A stretch of 64,000 nucleotides of DNA from contig KB297741.1 of assembly GCA_000328365.1 (NCBI GenBank), positions 1,261,647 through 1,325,646 on the forward strand, written 5' to 3'. Origin of the DNA: Capitella teleta (Eukaryota; Annelida; Polychaeta; Capitellidae). This document shows, in pieces, positions 24,647-37,639 of this stretch. A program made the translations under genes and the position numbers. Numbering within the stretch: the first letter of the stretch is position 1; each line of letters opens with the position of its first letter. The notes under the pieces were generated by a model, which saw only the letters and a list, made by a program, of their open reading frames with translations, was not told the origin of the DNA and searched no databases.

Positions 24647-24932
24647 AGGGAGGGAGAACTGGTTAAAAATGGACTTTGAGTCGTTATTTGATGCACCAAA
24701 AATGATTCCTATGCCTGGCCCACACAAGGAATATCATCGCTAACGATTTCGCGGGAGATATATTGCTAACTAGGCGTGACGTCAGTCGCTGTGATGAAAC
24801 ACCGAGTTCCCCATCTTTTACAATGGACCTCGTCATATCAGCGTGTTCTGCGACTAAACCCCTGGATATTTTTTTTTTGTTCTTTTCGGAAATAGATAGA
24901 ATAATCATTTTGCCACCAGTCAGGCGCAAAAA
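24647..24932 (+). mobile_element. Truncated copy of the TTAA-flanked MITE
   Basis: Begins after TTAA (24643-24646) with AGGGAGGGAGAACTGG and stays highly similar for about 285 bp to the minus strand of the element at 29093-29796. It ends abruptly after CAGGCGCAAA. The far end is missing. Confidence 0.75.
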
Positions 24933-25762
24933 TCAAGAGCAACACAAGAAAATAATAAAAAATATATTGTGCTGAATGACTTCTAACAACTCATCACTTC
25001 ATTTAGTTAGCTTGATTTTTATTTCAATTGTGTGCGCATACTTTTTTCTTTTTCGAAATGCTTGTAAATATTTGACTTTATAATAATTATAAAGGCTGTC
25101 GATAAACATCAGCCGAAGTACAAATTCTACAGTTACATGCAGCAAGATCCATCATTCACTTTCATTCTCATTTGTTTCAATCGTGTGCCTCAAGTCAGAC
25201 CGAAGATTTAGTGCATCAAATTATATTATACGGGTTTTACATGTAAACATTAGAACGCACAATTGTGCAGTGGCAAAGTAAGTACACCGTACACAGGCTG
25301 ACTGCTAAGTGTATAAATACGAATGTCGTATGCTCGTCAGCTCAGTCTGTTGGCTGTCATTCGGACCAAGCATCGTTCTCAAGGTAAGACGATCACTATA
25401 GCATGCACCATCATTCAGGTGTGTATTCGAAACTGCTCCGTTTAATCAAAGATACTTCATTTGGGGCCTAATTGGAGTATAATTATTTGGTTTAAGTGTG
25501 GGCCGCTCACCTCGAGAGGGCTTAACACCGGCCACTGGTTGTTCAAAACCATACAAGTACCATTTGCAAGAACACAATGTAGTTCTGTTTTTTGGGTATA
25601 AGGCTCTTAACTCCTGCTTACCTCCTCGGACCACACAGACATCAATTGTCTCAATATCTCGTGGTTGCAGTTAGCTTATAGAGTCAGAAGAAGAAAAACA
25701 AGAAATCAATCAATAAGAAATTTTTGAAAGAAGTTATTGATGAACATTGATCAAAGAAACAC
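24933..25762. other. No assignable gene
   Basis: No gene was recognised. A small hairpin-forming sequence (25498-25535, GGCCGCTCACC...GGCCAC) resembles the stronger hairpin at 63062-63109 and may belong to the same repeat family. Confidence 0.45.
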
Positions 25763-25968
25763 GAACGTAATCGCAACAATATTAGTTCATGTTGCCAAAC
25801 TATATGCTTCAATTTATGATTTTACAGCAGAATTGCGAAACCAATGAGCTAAATATGCATTTCTGCCTGACATGACTTTACATAATCATTTTGTGTATGA
25901 TAAAACCGTTGCAATTCAGCAATTGCAAAGGCTGTTAACACTATAGCCTATAAGCTGTGCAGAATCAC
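25763..25968 (+). repeat. Direct repeat copy 2
   Basis: Second copy of the repeat at 24277-24476, in the same orientation about 1.5 kb downstream. Confidence 0.8.
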
Positions 25969-25974
25969 TGTAAT

Positions 25975-26140
25975 GTGTCGACTACTGGAACAGCTTCTTG
26001 GTCGGCATCCCACGCCACCTGATGCAACGCTTGTAGAGGGTACAGAACGCTGACATAGTTTTCCTTCACTTGAACGAGACTACACCTCTGAGGAGGAAGT
26101 TACACTGGCTGCCTGTTGAGCATGGTATAAATATACTTAA
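25975..26140 (+). mobile_element. LINE reverse-transcriptase fragment
   Basis: CVDYWNSFLVGIPRHLMQRL followed by RVQNADIVFLHLNETTPLRR and KLHWLPVEHGIN matches the DYCNSLLYGLP..QRLQRVQNAAAR...KLHWLPV block of CR1/L2-type LINEs, with one in-frame stop. Only this piece is present. Confidence 0.7.
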
Positions 26141-26314
26141 GTGCAAAAGGAACGCAACTCTTCGGTTATGTTAACACCACATTCTGGGTATGCATTGCAT
26201 AGACATGAGTTTTTGTGTGTAATAAGTTTAACCGCTTGCGCACATATTCCTGAAATTTCAAAGAAAACAAATGGAATTAACCTGGTTTAATTGAAGGAAC
26301 AAACGACAAGTGGT

Positions 26315-26660
26315 CTAAATGAAATGTTCGATTTTTATGGTCAGATATTCCCAGTTCTTTGACTCACACACCAAAAGCACATAAGAGGATTTTGGAGCCA
26401 AATTCTTTGTGAGACTCTCAACCCTGCCCTGTAGGATGCTGTTACAGCTTTGAATCAGTTCAAGGCTGTTATTGTGGAGAGACGGGAGGCGGTGAGGAAT
26501 TACTGACTTCAGTTTATCCCATAAATGTTCATTTGGCAACAAATTTGGGGGTGTACCAACCATGACCATGCTGTGAGTTCAATTTCCTTCTTCAAGAAGT
26601 CTGCAGTGACCAAGGTATGGGTGAACATTATTTTGCTGTAATAGTCGGATCTCCGGATAT
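26315..26660 (-). mobile_element. Tc1/mariner transposase C-terminal fragment
   Basis: Read on the minus strand, QQNNVHPYLGHCRLLEEGN is followed in another frame by PPNLLPNEHLWDKLKSVI. This aligns with the QQDNAPCH...SPDLNPIEHLWDELKRRV region of Tc1-like enzymes. The following helix-rich stretch (ELIQSCNSIL) fits the family C terminus. It is degenerate and frame-broken, and no inverted repeats were found. Confidence 0.5.
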
Positions 26661-26920
26661 TCGTAACCCGGATTTGGGGTCTTTTATGGAAATCTGACAG
26701 GTATTCGTTTTATACATGCAGGGTGATTTGATTTGCAAATACGTCGGAACCGGGCAAACATTTGTCATATTGGACAGGTATACCTACTATACTATTTAAT
26801 TATAGTCGTTAACAGTTCAAGGTTTCACTCTAATGTGATGTATGGTCTCATGCAATCTTGCCCTGATTATCTGTCCTACATCAGGTAGGGTGAGATAGAC
26901 TAGACTAACAATTAATTTGT

Positions 26921-28009
26921 ATGTCACGTAATGTCACAACATGGATATTGTCTCCCATAGCACCAACCATGGATATTACGACATCGAACGGCGTGGACAT
27001 GAAGCCAGCAGTCAGTGAGACACCAGTGAAGACTGAGTTCATTCTGCCTCTTCTGATCCTCATCGTCATAACATGCTCTGTCAATATCATCGTTATCATC
27101 TGCGTGCGTCGACATCGTCCTCTGCAGAAAAATTACAACAACATGTACGTGGTATCTTTGGCCATGGCTGACTTCGTTGTTGGCCTCTTCGTTATGCCTG
27201 GGATGTTGGTCTACACGATTTATGGCTACTGGCCTTTTTCACAGACCTGGTGTACTCTGTGGATTGTGCCAGACTCCTCCTGCTGCACCGTGTCCATGAT
27301 CCACTTATGTCTCATAGCCTACGACCGCTGTTTGGCTCTCACGCAGCCTTTAGAATACCGCCAACCAAACCGCCAGAAAACCATCATATTCCACATCTGT
27401 GCAGCGTGGGTCATTGCTTTCCTGACGTGGATGCCGGCCGTGATCTACGCCCATATACACCAGAAACCCGCTCCAAACGAATGCTTCTTCATGCCTGGGA
27501 AAAACTACATCATCACCCTGTCGATCCTCATTTATTACGTCCCCATCGTAGCAATGGTTGTTCTGTATGTCCGATGCCTGTATTTTCTCCAAAAGCGTTA
27601 CTCAAAGATCAATGCCGACACAGCCACCTCTTCGGTTCAAGTAATCTCAAGCCTCAGTGTCGAACCATCAGGATTCAGCAACAAAGATGCCCGCAGTACC
27701 AGCAGCGGTCCATCTCTTCACGTAGGGGTCGCCACCAACCCCATCCAACCGACTAAACTTCGCCACCGTCGCCAAGAACACATACGCAGCGTGCGTACTC
27801 TGGGGGTCATCATTGTGACGTTCCTCTTCTGCTGGCTGCCTTTCAGTCTCATTTGGCCCATCCAAGCACACTGCGGAGATTGCATCTCGGTCGGATGGTA
27901 CAAATACGCCTACTGGGTCTCCTATCTCAACTCAACCATCAACCCTCTGATCTACTTTATCGGAAACAAGGACTTCAGGGAGGCCATCGTAAAAGTGACC
28001 AAATGTTGA
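26921..28009 (+). CDS. Class A aminergic-type GPCR (muscarinic / histamine H3-like)
   Basis: 362 residues, intronless, starting at an ATG followed by NVT (a sequon). Seven membrane segments are visible. Hallmarks: N55 (TM1), D84 in LAMADF (TM2), C111 and C188 as the extracellular disulphide pair, D118 at position 3.32 (the amine-binding aspartate), W163 (TM4), P208 (TM5), FCWLPF at 303-308 (TM6) and NPLIY at 341-345 (TM7). The TM7 region YWVSYLNSTINPLIY and the ECL3 motif CGDC are closest to muscarinic and H3 receptors. The DRY motif is DRC (135-137), and the third intracellular loop is only about 60 residues, much shorter than in vertebrate muscarinic receptors. The natural amine ligand cannot be named. 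It couples to G proteins at the plasma membrane if functional. Confidence 0.88.
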   Translation: MSRNVTTWILSPIAPTMDITTSNGVDMKPAVSETPVKTEFILPLLILIVITCSVNIIVIICVRRHRPLQKNYNNMYVVSLAMADFVVGLFVMPGMLVYTIYGYWPFSQTWCTLWIVPDSSCCTVSMIHLCLIAYDRCLALTQPLEYRQPNRQKTIIFHICAAWVIAFLTWMPAVIYAHIHQKPAPNECFFMPGKNYIITLSILIYYVPIVAMVVLYVRCLYFLQKRYSKINADTATSSVQVISSLSVEPSGFSNKDARSTSSGPSLHVGVATNPIQPTKLRHRRQEHIRSVRTLGVIIVTFLFCWLPFSLIWPIQAHCGDCISVGWYKYAYWVSYLNSTINPLIYFIGNKDFREAIVKVTKC

Positions 28010-28513
28010 TTTGTATAATTATGATCGTCAAAAATTGACGAGCATATCTTTGAACTTTAATTTCATTATGATCGAATGACAACCATATCTCGGTCATTAT
28101 ACAAACTGTAGTCTTGAAACTTGCATAGCATTTATCTAGCATATACACCGTACGAAATCCCAATTTGTAATGAGGTTTCTCTAAGATCAAGGTCATTGTG
28201 GTAATTAAAGCATTTAATTGCCTTTCCAATAACTAATATGAATTTTGCAATTTTTTCTTCTCACAAGTTGGTGGGACATGTGATTTTGCGAGTTCCAAAG
28301 AAATTTGTAGGTCGAAAGCCAAAGGTCAAGATCACAGCGACTTTTCAAAGTTTAAAATTGAATCTCTTTTAGCTCAATTATAAGCATGTGGAAAATTTTA
28401 GCATCATGGGCTATTATCGATGCCATACATTTCCTTAATTATCGTACATTGATAACTTCGTTCAATGTATTCCTTGATCACATCTCTGGCTGATTTCTTT
28501 ATTTACTTTTTTT

Positions 28514-28551
<38 letters not shown>

Positions 28552-29088
28552 ATTTTTTTTTTTCTTTGGTGGAGGGGGGGTTATTCCCCGTTGAAGCCGA
28601 ATTGTATTTAAAATGAAATAGTGTGTCTTTGGTGTTCATAATTAATTCATTCGATTTTGTTATGTGCGTATAAATATGATTTTTGTTGTAAGAATGTCAA
28701 TAATCAATTTACAATATGAAATCTCGATTGTTACAGTATTGTATGGTGAGTGGAAAATTCCAAACTACATAGTATTAAAACAAGTGTATATGTAATCAAA
28801 TAATCAATTTTATTGTAATAATGTTTACTCAATTTACAGTATGACATCTCTCTATAGTCACATTATTGAATGGTGTGGTGAGTGAAAATTTTCAAACTGC
28901 GTTGTTTTAAAACAAGTATATGTAATCAAATAATCAATTGTATTGTATAAGCCAAAAATACATTTACAAAAGAATAAAATATGATTATTGTCCTCACTTT
29001 TCATTTTATTTTTGAGCAATAAAATATCCAAATTGTCTCCCTTTTATTGTTAATGTGTTCTTCTCGACAACCGGATGCTCTATTTCAG
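28010..29088. other. GPCR 3' flank with T-rich tracts
   Basis: Contains interrupted poly(T) at 28508-28564 and a two-unit tandem duplication (28697-28949). No gene was seen. Confidence 0.5.
28697..28949 (+). repeat. Imperfect two-copy tandem duplication (~125-bp unit)
   Basis: Both units contain GGTGAGTG..AAA, AAAACAAGT and ATGTAATCAAATAATCAATT in the same order, with scattered substitutions and small indels. Confidence 0.75.
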
Positions 29089-29092
29089 TTAA

Positions 29093-29796
29093 AGGGATGG
29101 GGAACTAAATTTTAAGTGATGTTCTATTGACTCATAGCACCAATTGATAGCATTCCGTGCCAAGAACACCATGCCTGGATGCAAGCGTAAGGAAATAATG
29201 CATTTCGAATATCGGGGTTAGCATTGCGCCTATGGGAGAATGGCTTCCATTGCGAAGTATAGGAGGCAAACGTCAGCTGATGGCTTGGTTTGGCTGATGG
29301 CTGATTGGTTCCGTTCCCCTCGTGAAGCTATCGATTTCAGCCAATCAGAGCAGAGCATCTTCACCATAAAAGGACATCTTTGTTGTTTACGAAACGAAAG
29401 CGCATGCGTGGTGCACTCTGGCTGACCTTTTTACTGTTTCAGGATGAGAATCGTGGTAGGTGTCTTAGAAAATCGCTTGTTAAAATAAGAAAAATAGCGA
29501 AAAATATTTTTTGTTTGCGCCTGACTGGTGGCAAAATGATTATTCTATCTATTTCCGAAAAGAAAATAAAAAAATATCAAGGGGTTTAGTCGCAGGACAC
29601 GGTAATATGACGAGGCTCATTGTAAAAGATGGGGAACTCGGTGTTTCATCACAGCGACTGACGTCACGCCTAGTTAGCAATATATCTCCCGCGAAATCGT
29701 TAGCGATGATATTCCTTGTGTGAGCCAGGCATAAGAATCATCTTTGGTGCATCAAATAACGACTCAAAGTCCATTTTCAACCAGTTCCCCCTCCCT
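29093..29796. mobile_element. TTAA-flanked MITE (piggyBac/Looper-like ends)
   Basis: A 704-bp element bounded by TTAA at 29089-29092 and 29797-29800. Its ends are inverted: AGGGATGGGGAACT on the left and the complement of AGGGAGGGGGAACT on the right. TTAA target duplication with short AGGGA-type inverted repeats is typical of piggyBac-superfamily non-autonomous elements. No transposase is encoded; overlapping ORFs are incidental. Confidence 0.75.
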
Positions 29797-29800
29797 TTAA

Positions 29801-30280
29801 GAAGTGCCCAGCATTAAATTAGTCCTCTCTTCTGATGTGAAAGCATTGTTTAACAACCGATGACAAAGACACGGAATATTCGCAGTTCAACTTAAATCAT
29901 ACCATTCGTGACAGGCACATTAAATTACACAGAAATTTTAGAAATTAAAAACAAGAGTAAAAATTTTTGAGATATAAATGATATGAGTAAAAATGTATAT
30001 GGCTTGACTTCATCCGAAAAATAATTATCCCAGGAGTCAGGTTTGTTAGGCTGATACGCACATTTTCACTGAACTAAGAGGTAAGATTGAGAGCAAGGGC
30101 TCCTTTGTTGTTTTGTTTGTTTATGTCACGGTGGGTGTAAGTACTGCATGGGTATGGTAACAGTAGTTATATCACATTATGAACGCGACACATGGTAGAT
30201 AAGGAACTTTAGCTGACATGGAAAGGACAATCGTTGCTGGTTTTGCAAAACACGGAAAACGAAGCAGAGTTGTATGAGAC
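29801..30280. other. No assignable gene
   Basis: Intergenic sequence downstream of the SDR gene (which runs on the minus strand). No feature was recognised. Confidence 0.5.
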
Positions 30281-30287
30281 GTGAAAT

Positions 30288-30293
30288 TTTATT
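30288..30293 (-). terminator. Poly(A) signal, SDR gene
   Basis: TTTATT on the plus strand is AATAAA in the sense of the SDR gene, 72 bp after its stop codon. Confidence 0.6.
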
Positions 30294-30364
30294 GTACAAT
30301 GCAACAACTGACTAGTGCAACATGCAAGTGGAGAAGAAAGATACTTTAATGTAGAATTAAACAG

Positions 30365-31195
30365 TTAGCTTTGGCTCGGTGGTTGTGGCTGAGGCATGCA
30401 TCCCCAAATAGTGGCATGGCGACCACCGTCGACAGGCAGGCACTGCCCAGTCATGTACGACGACTGGTCGCTGGCCAGGAAGCCGATGACGTCACTGACC
30501 TCATGTGCCTGGCCAATCCTACCAGGCGGGTGAGTGGTGCACACCTTCTTCATGAAGGCTTCTATCTTGGCCGGGTCATCACCCCCAATCGGCCCACGAG
30601 GTTTGGTCAAGAGTTCTGTCAGAACGGCACTCGGGTTGACGGCGTTCACGCGCACCCCCTTTTGGGCCAGTTCAAGGGCGATTGACTTGGTCATCTGGTT
30701 GAGCGCCGCCTTCGACATGGAGTAAGCGAGGAACGTGGGGGCGGGAGCATATCCTGCCAGACTGGAGACGTTAACAATGCAACCATGCGAAGCAATGAGG
30801 TGCGGGAGACAGAGTTGGGTGAGGATGAAGGCGGATTTCAGGTTGGTCGTCAGCATATTGTCGAGGTCATCCACTGTGGCTTGCATAATGCCCCCAGTCA
30901 GCATTAACCCAGCGTTGTTCACCAAGATATCCACCCGGCTGAAGTGCTCCATTGTCTTCTCGACCAGGTTCTTCAAGTCATCAAAAACTGTGACGTCGGC
31001 AGCGACGGTCAGAATGTCCTCTTGAGTTGCTCCTGCTTCCAAACACCCCTGGACAGCTTTCTCTAGTCGGGCGATGCTTCGGGAAGTCAGAACAACCTTT
31101 GCTCCTCCAGCGGCGAACATGGCTGCAGCGGAACTACCAAGTCCCCCGCTGCTGCCCGTCACGATCACTACTTTGCCTTGAAATCGACCTGCCAT
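30365..31195 (-). CDS. Classical short-chain dehydrogenase/reductase
   Basis: 276 residues in one exon, an NAD(P)-dependent oxidoreductase of the classical SDR type. The Rossmann glycine motif TGSSGGLG is at 13-20, NNAG at 93-96, and the catalytic tetrad is N118, S144/S145, Y158 and K162 (YSMSK). The substrate-loop and C-terminal FLASDQSSYMTGQCLPVDGG block is as in FabG-like and related SDRs. SRS at 38-40 after beta-2 leans towards NADP. The tail after 260 (ending PQPQPPSQS) is lineage-specific and lacks an SKL peroxisomal signal. Substrate cannot be assigned. The ATG at 31195 is supported by a TATA box about 50 bp upstream and a short leader, and a poly(A) signal follows closely. The gene is compact and intronless, so a retroposed origin is possible. 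Confidence 0.9.
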   Translation of the reverse strand: MAGRFQGKVVIVTGSSGGLGSSAAAMFAAGGAKVVLTSRSIARLEKAVQGCLEAGATQEDILTVAADVTVFDDLKNLVEKTMEHFSRVDILVNNAGLMLTGGIMQATVDDLDNMLTTNLKSAFILTQLCLPHLIASHGCIVNVSSLAGYAPAPTFLAYSMSKAALNQMTKSIALELAQKGVRVNAVNPSAVLTELLTKPRGPIGGDDPAKIEAFMKKVCTTHPPGRIGQAHEVSDVIGFLASDQSSYMTGQCLPVDGGRHATIWGCMPQPQPPSQS

Positions 31196-31242
31196 CGTGT
31201 GTGTTGTCTTTTTTCAAAAATGCCAGCGTACACGATTGCTGC

Positions 31243-31252
31243 TCTTTATATA
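31243..31252 (-). promoter_or_regulatory. TATA box of the SDR gene
   Basis: CTATATAAAG on the minus strand lies 48-57 bp upstream of the SDR start codon, the right distance for a short 5'UTR. Confidence 0.6.
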
Positions 31253-31259
31253 GCGACGT

Positions 31260-31504
31260 GAGTAAAGTAATCCCTCATTTACTGCAGTGTGAAGTTTAAT
31301 TTATGTAGGGGGGCATGTGGAGCTATATTTAATGTGCATCGCGACAGAACATAAGGGCTCCAATTCACTGTTATAATGGTTTCATACATCAATTATTATA
31401 CCTGCATGAGGGCTGACGAGTGCGATTAAAAATTAACAAAAATTTAAGTCTGGGTTATAGAGGTAGTAATCCTGTACTTACTAGGTCCGGGTTTATTTTT
31501 ATTT

Positions 31505-31536
<32 letters not shown>

Positions 31537-32548
31537 CGCTCGTTGTTCTTCTTTTGCGTACAGTGGGGTCATATGTGTACCTTCGTACAACTCTATCATT
31601 ATCTTTGACTATTGATTTTGTGATCATAATATTAATTCTTGGATGATATTTTTAACACTGGTCTTCAACGGGTGATAGAACTCCTCCAACTGTCGATTTT
31701 TTAGTACAGAGCTTGAGTTATATTCAGCTGCAGTAATCAAGAAAGCGCACATTACATTTTCATTTTTAACCATCGATCAATTTATCATAATCATAAAATG
31801 ATATATGCATGTTTGCCCGAAACGAGTACAATTATGCACGAATAAATTATTATAAATTATAGCTTTAATATACAAAAATTATAGGTTATAAGAACATATA
31901 ATTGTACACGTAGTCCATATAAACCGGAACACCGTTGCATCAAATGAGAATCATGAAATGAAAACAATGGAATATACGAGGTGGAATACAATTTCTGAAT
32001 AACAACCCGCATTATTTTCAGAGTACAGGTACTCCATCGCGTGACACTATAGCTAATGCGATACAGCAGGAATAAACAAGGTGAATTGCAATGGCAATTA
32101 AGTAAAGGTAATAGCTCATTGTTGTCTCTGTTATGCTGGTGACTGTGCGTACATGTATTATAGTGGGTGGGAAAGATAAAATTGTATAGGAAATATCCCT
32201 GCATCGATTAATACGAGCGGCTATAACCCCTGGATCGTGTCACTTGGTTTTCTTTGCATGTCACTCCATAACTTGATAACTCGCATTTTGCTTCGTTTTG
32301 TCGTGATCTCCTGCTTTGTGTACACGTACGATGCGATACACTTTTACATTAAATAAAACATAAGTCAAATTTTAATTCAGTTTGATGCTCCGTCTGAAAA
32401 ATGATAATATTCCAAAGAATTGTGAATCATGAGATCCGGTTCTCGAATTTGATAATTGACAACGACGAAATTGACGGAATACACGAGGTGAACACTTTTC
32501 ATTGATATGTATATCTGCATGATTTATTGAAGTCGTTTCAAGTCAGTC
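31260..32548. other. No assignable gene
   Basis: Contains a poly(T) tract (31508-31536). A 115-residue minus-strand ORF (31857-32204) shows no recognisable motif. Confidence 0.5.
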
Positions 32549-32556
32549 TTTATATC

Positions 32557-33379
32557 CAGGGCTCGAAATAAAACTCAACTACTCCAATGGCGAGTAAAAA
32601 TTCTCACTGGCGAGTAAGATATCAAGAATGGTCGCCAGATGGCGAGTAAAAATTTAGCTCGCCAAATAAAATGTAAACTTTAACTAGCGGATTCTTTGTT
32701 CAGCCGCAAGCAATATATTTTTGTTAATTGCCTAGTTAAAACATTGAACCCTGTGAGCCCATGCAGGCGCCCAATATCATGCGGCAAGTTTGAATTAGCT
32801 GACGCCATGTCGACGCCAGATCAGACGAGTTAATTGTGGCGCCGCCGTTGTTTTCACTGCATTCACATCTTTTCAAATTAAGTCGTGCCTTAGGTATAGT
32901 ATGTTATACTGGTAGTTAGTCTGACTACTATAGTACATGTAGTAGCAGCGGTTGGTGATTTCATGCGGCGTCGACAAGTTTGTGCGTTTTTCTTTGTACT
33001 TTTCATTTGTTGGCTGTCTTGGCTTACCTAATTCATTGTGGACACGTGGCCATTACAACCTACCAGCATATAACTCAGTAGAGAGAAACACACTTTTCTA
33101 TAGTGGCAGAGTACTGAATGTTTTGACGCATTGCTAATTAGATATAGGAGCGCTATATAGCAGTGCATTGTCACATACGATCGACCTAAATGAAAATTGG
33201 TTGAGAATGTGACATAGTATGTATCAAGGAACTACATGTATAAAATAATTGCGTTCCATGCTCTATTAGTCTATTTGATCGTCAGAATTTCTGGCGAGTA
33301 AAAATATATTTTGGCGAGTAAAAATTCCCTGTTTACTCGCCACGTGGTGAGTAAACTTTTTCTCTTATTTCGAGCCCTG
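32557..33379. mobile_element. hAT-type MITE, copy 1
   Basis: 823 bp with terminal inverted repeats CAGGGCTCGAAATAA at both ends. It is flanked by 8-bp target duplications TTTATATC (32549-32556) and TCTATATC (33380-33387), one mismatch. CAGGG termini and 8-bp duplications are hAT characteristics. Subterminal GCGAGTAAAAAT words recur near both ends. No transposase ORF. Confidence 0.85.
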
Positions 33380-36137
<2,758 letters not shown>

Positions 36138-36139
36138 TA

Positions 36140-37030
36140 CAGTAAAAAGTCGATGCATCGAACGTCCGTCCCTCGAATGTCTCCCTGTGTCGAAGTGTTT
36201 TCGAAGTCCCGACGATTCTCCTATACTTTACTATTAGCATTAACATCCGTCCCTCGAACATCTCATTCTCGAATTTATCCTTATGTCGAAGCGTTTTCTG
36301 TGTCCCCGAGACATATTTTCGATCTGTAGCTCGAAGTCGAAAAATTCGATGAGCATATTTCTCAGTTTGGTAACTTCAAAAAGAGAGAGATAGTCAGTTG
36401 TTTACAAAGCATCAAAACACCCCCGCCCCCACAAAGCAGTCGGCAGCCTTTATCTCTCCTCTGTTTACGCCGCGACCAGAGCTTTGATTGGCTGACTCCA
36501 AAGTTCAACGGACCGTGGATCTCAACTAAGCTATTGTTGCATTGTAGCATTGCATTGTAGCATTGTTGTTGGTGTATTTGTGATGATCATTAATGAATGA
36601 CCGACAAAAGACCGCGACCAGAGCTTGGCTGACTCATAAAATCAATAGACCGTGGATATCGACTAAGGCATTGTTGTTGGTGTGCTTGTGATGATATTTA
36701 ATGAATTGCCGACAAAAGACCGCGCACATTCGAAGCTAGAGTTAATTAAAAAAATCCAGCCTTAGATCTACACGTTGATAAATATTTGTTAATTAAAAAA
36801 TTTCGATCTCAATTTCTCCGAATCCTTTCTTTGGTCTAGATTTCTCGTAAGTCATGAGATCACCGTTCATAGTTTATGAGTTAATAACGCATGCAGTCAA
36901 TCATAACGTCAGAGCACGGTTTGGAATCATAACGGTCATATCATAACGGCCTCGATCTGTTCCTCGAAGTATCCTTGAGTCGAAGTATTTGAGCTAACCC
37001 CACGAACTTCGACACATCGAGGTTTTACTG
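36140..37030. mobile_element. pogo/Tigger-like MITE, family A (complete copy)
   Basis: 891 bp between TA dinucleotides (36138-36139 and 37031-37032). The left end is CAGTAAAAAGTCGATGCATC. The right end, complemented, is CAGTAAAACCTCGATGTGTC. CAGT termini with a TA target fit the pogo/Tigger branch of Tc1/mariner. TCGAA words are repeated inside both ends, possibly transposase-binding repeats. No transposase is encoded. Confidence 0.75.
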
Positions 37031-37032
37031 TA

Positions 37033-37639
37033 CTTTCAGATCTGCCTGGGAGGCATTTCACTTAGAAGTAAAAGTGGTCCTGCCCATGCAATGTCGCGTG
37101 CGTCGTCTGGACAGCTGATCTACATCTGCCTGTGGTGTTGCCATGAAGCTGTCTTGCACACGCATTCGTGTCTGTTGTAAATAGCAATGTGATCCATTGT
37201 ACTCGGTATATTTGTCATTCTTCACCTTGATGTCAATGTTGATGCGTCCATGATTGTCTCACTGATTTCAATCATGCCGACGCCTCAGGCTATCTTCACA
37301 GATTTGCAGTCTTTAAAATACCAGTGTGCCATTATCCCAGTCAATTTGATGCTCATAAGCATTTTAAAGTTAAGTAGTTATGTACGTGTATAGACTATAG
37401 AGAGAAAAATAGGCAAGAAATTGAAACATTTAAATGAAGTAAAGTTTCTTTTCATCAATATCCGAAAATTATGTATAATACATGTACTGTATTTCACCAG
37501 AATAGAGTTAAATCTATTAACATGGCAATTTAAAAATGGAATTAAAACACCAACAAGTAACTTGAAAGAAAAGAGAAGCTCTATTTAAATGTACATCGTA
37601 ATTGGAAATTGAGGAAGAGAAAACCTCAGGTGGATAACA
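37033..37639. other. 3' flank of the FKBPL-like gene
   Basis: No feature was recognised apart from AT-rich sequence that may include the 3'UTR of the minus-strand FKBPL-like gene. Confidence 0.45.

Noticed and set aside
24643-29800. The GPCR and both flanking MITE copies as one large composite transposon
   Set aside because: The left copy lacks the outer half, and the right copy is a complete element with its own TTAA sites, so each is an independent insertion.
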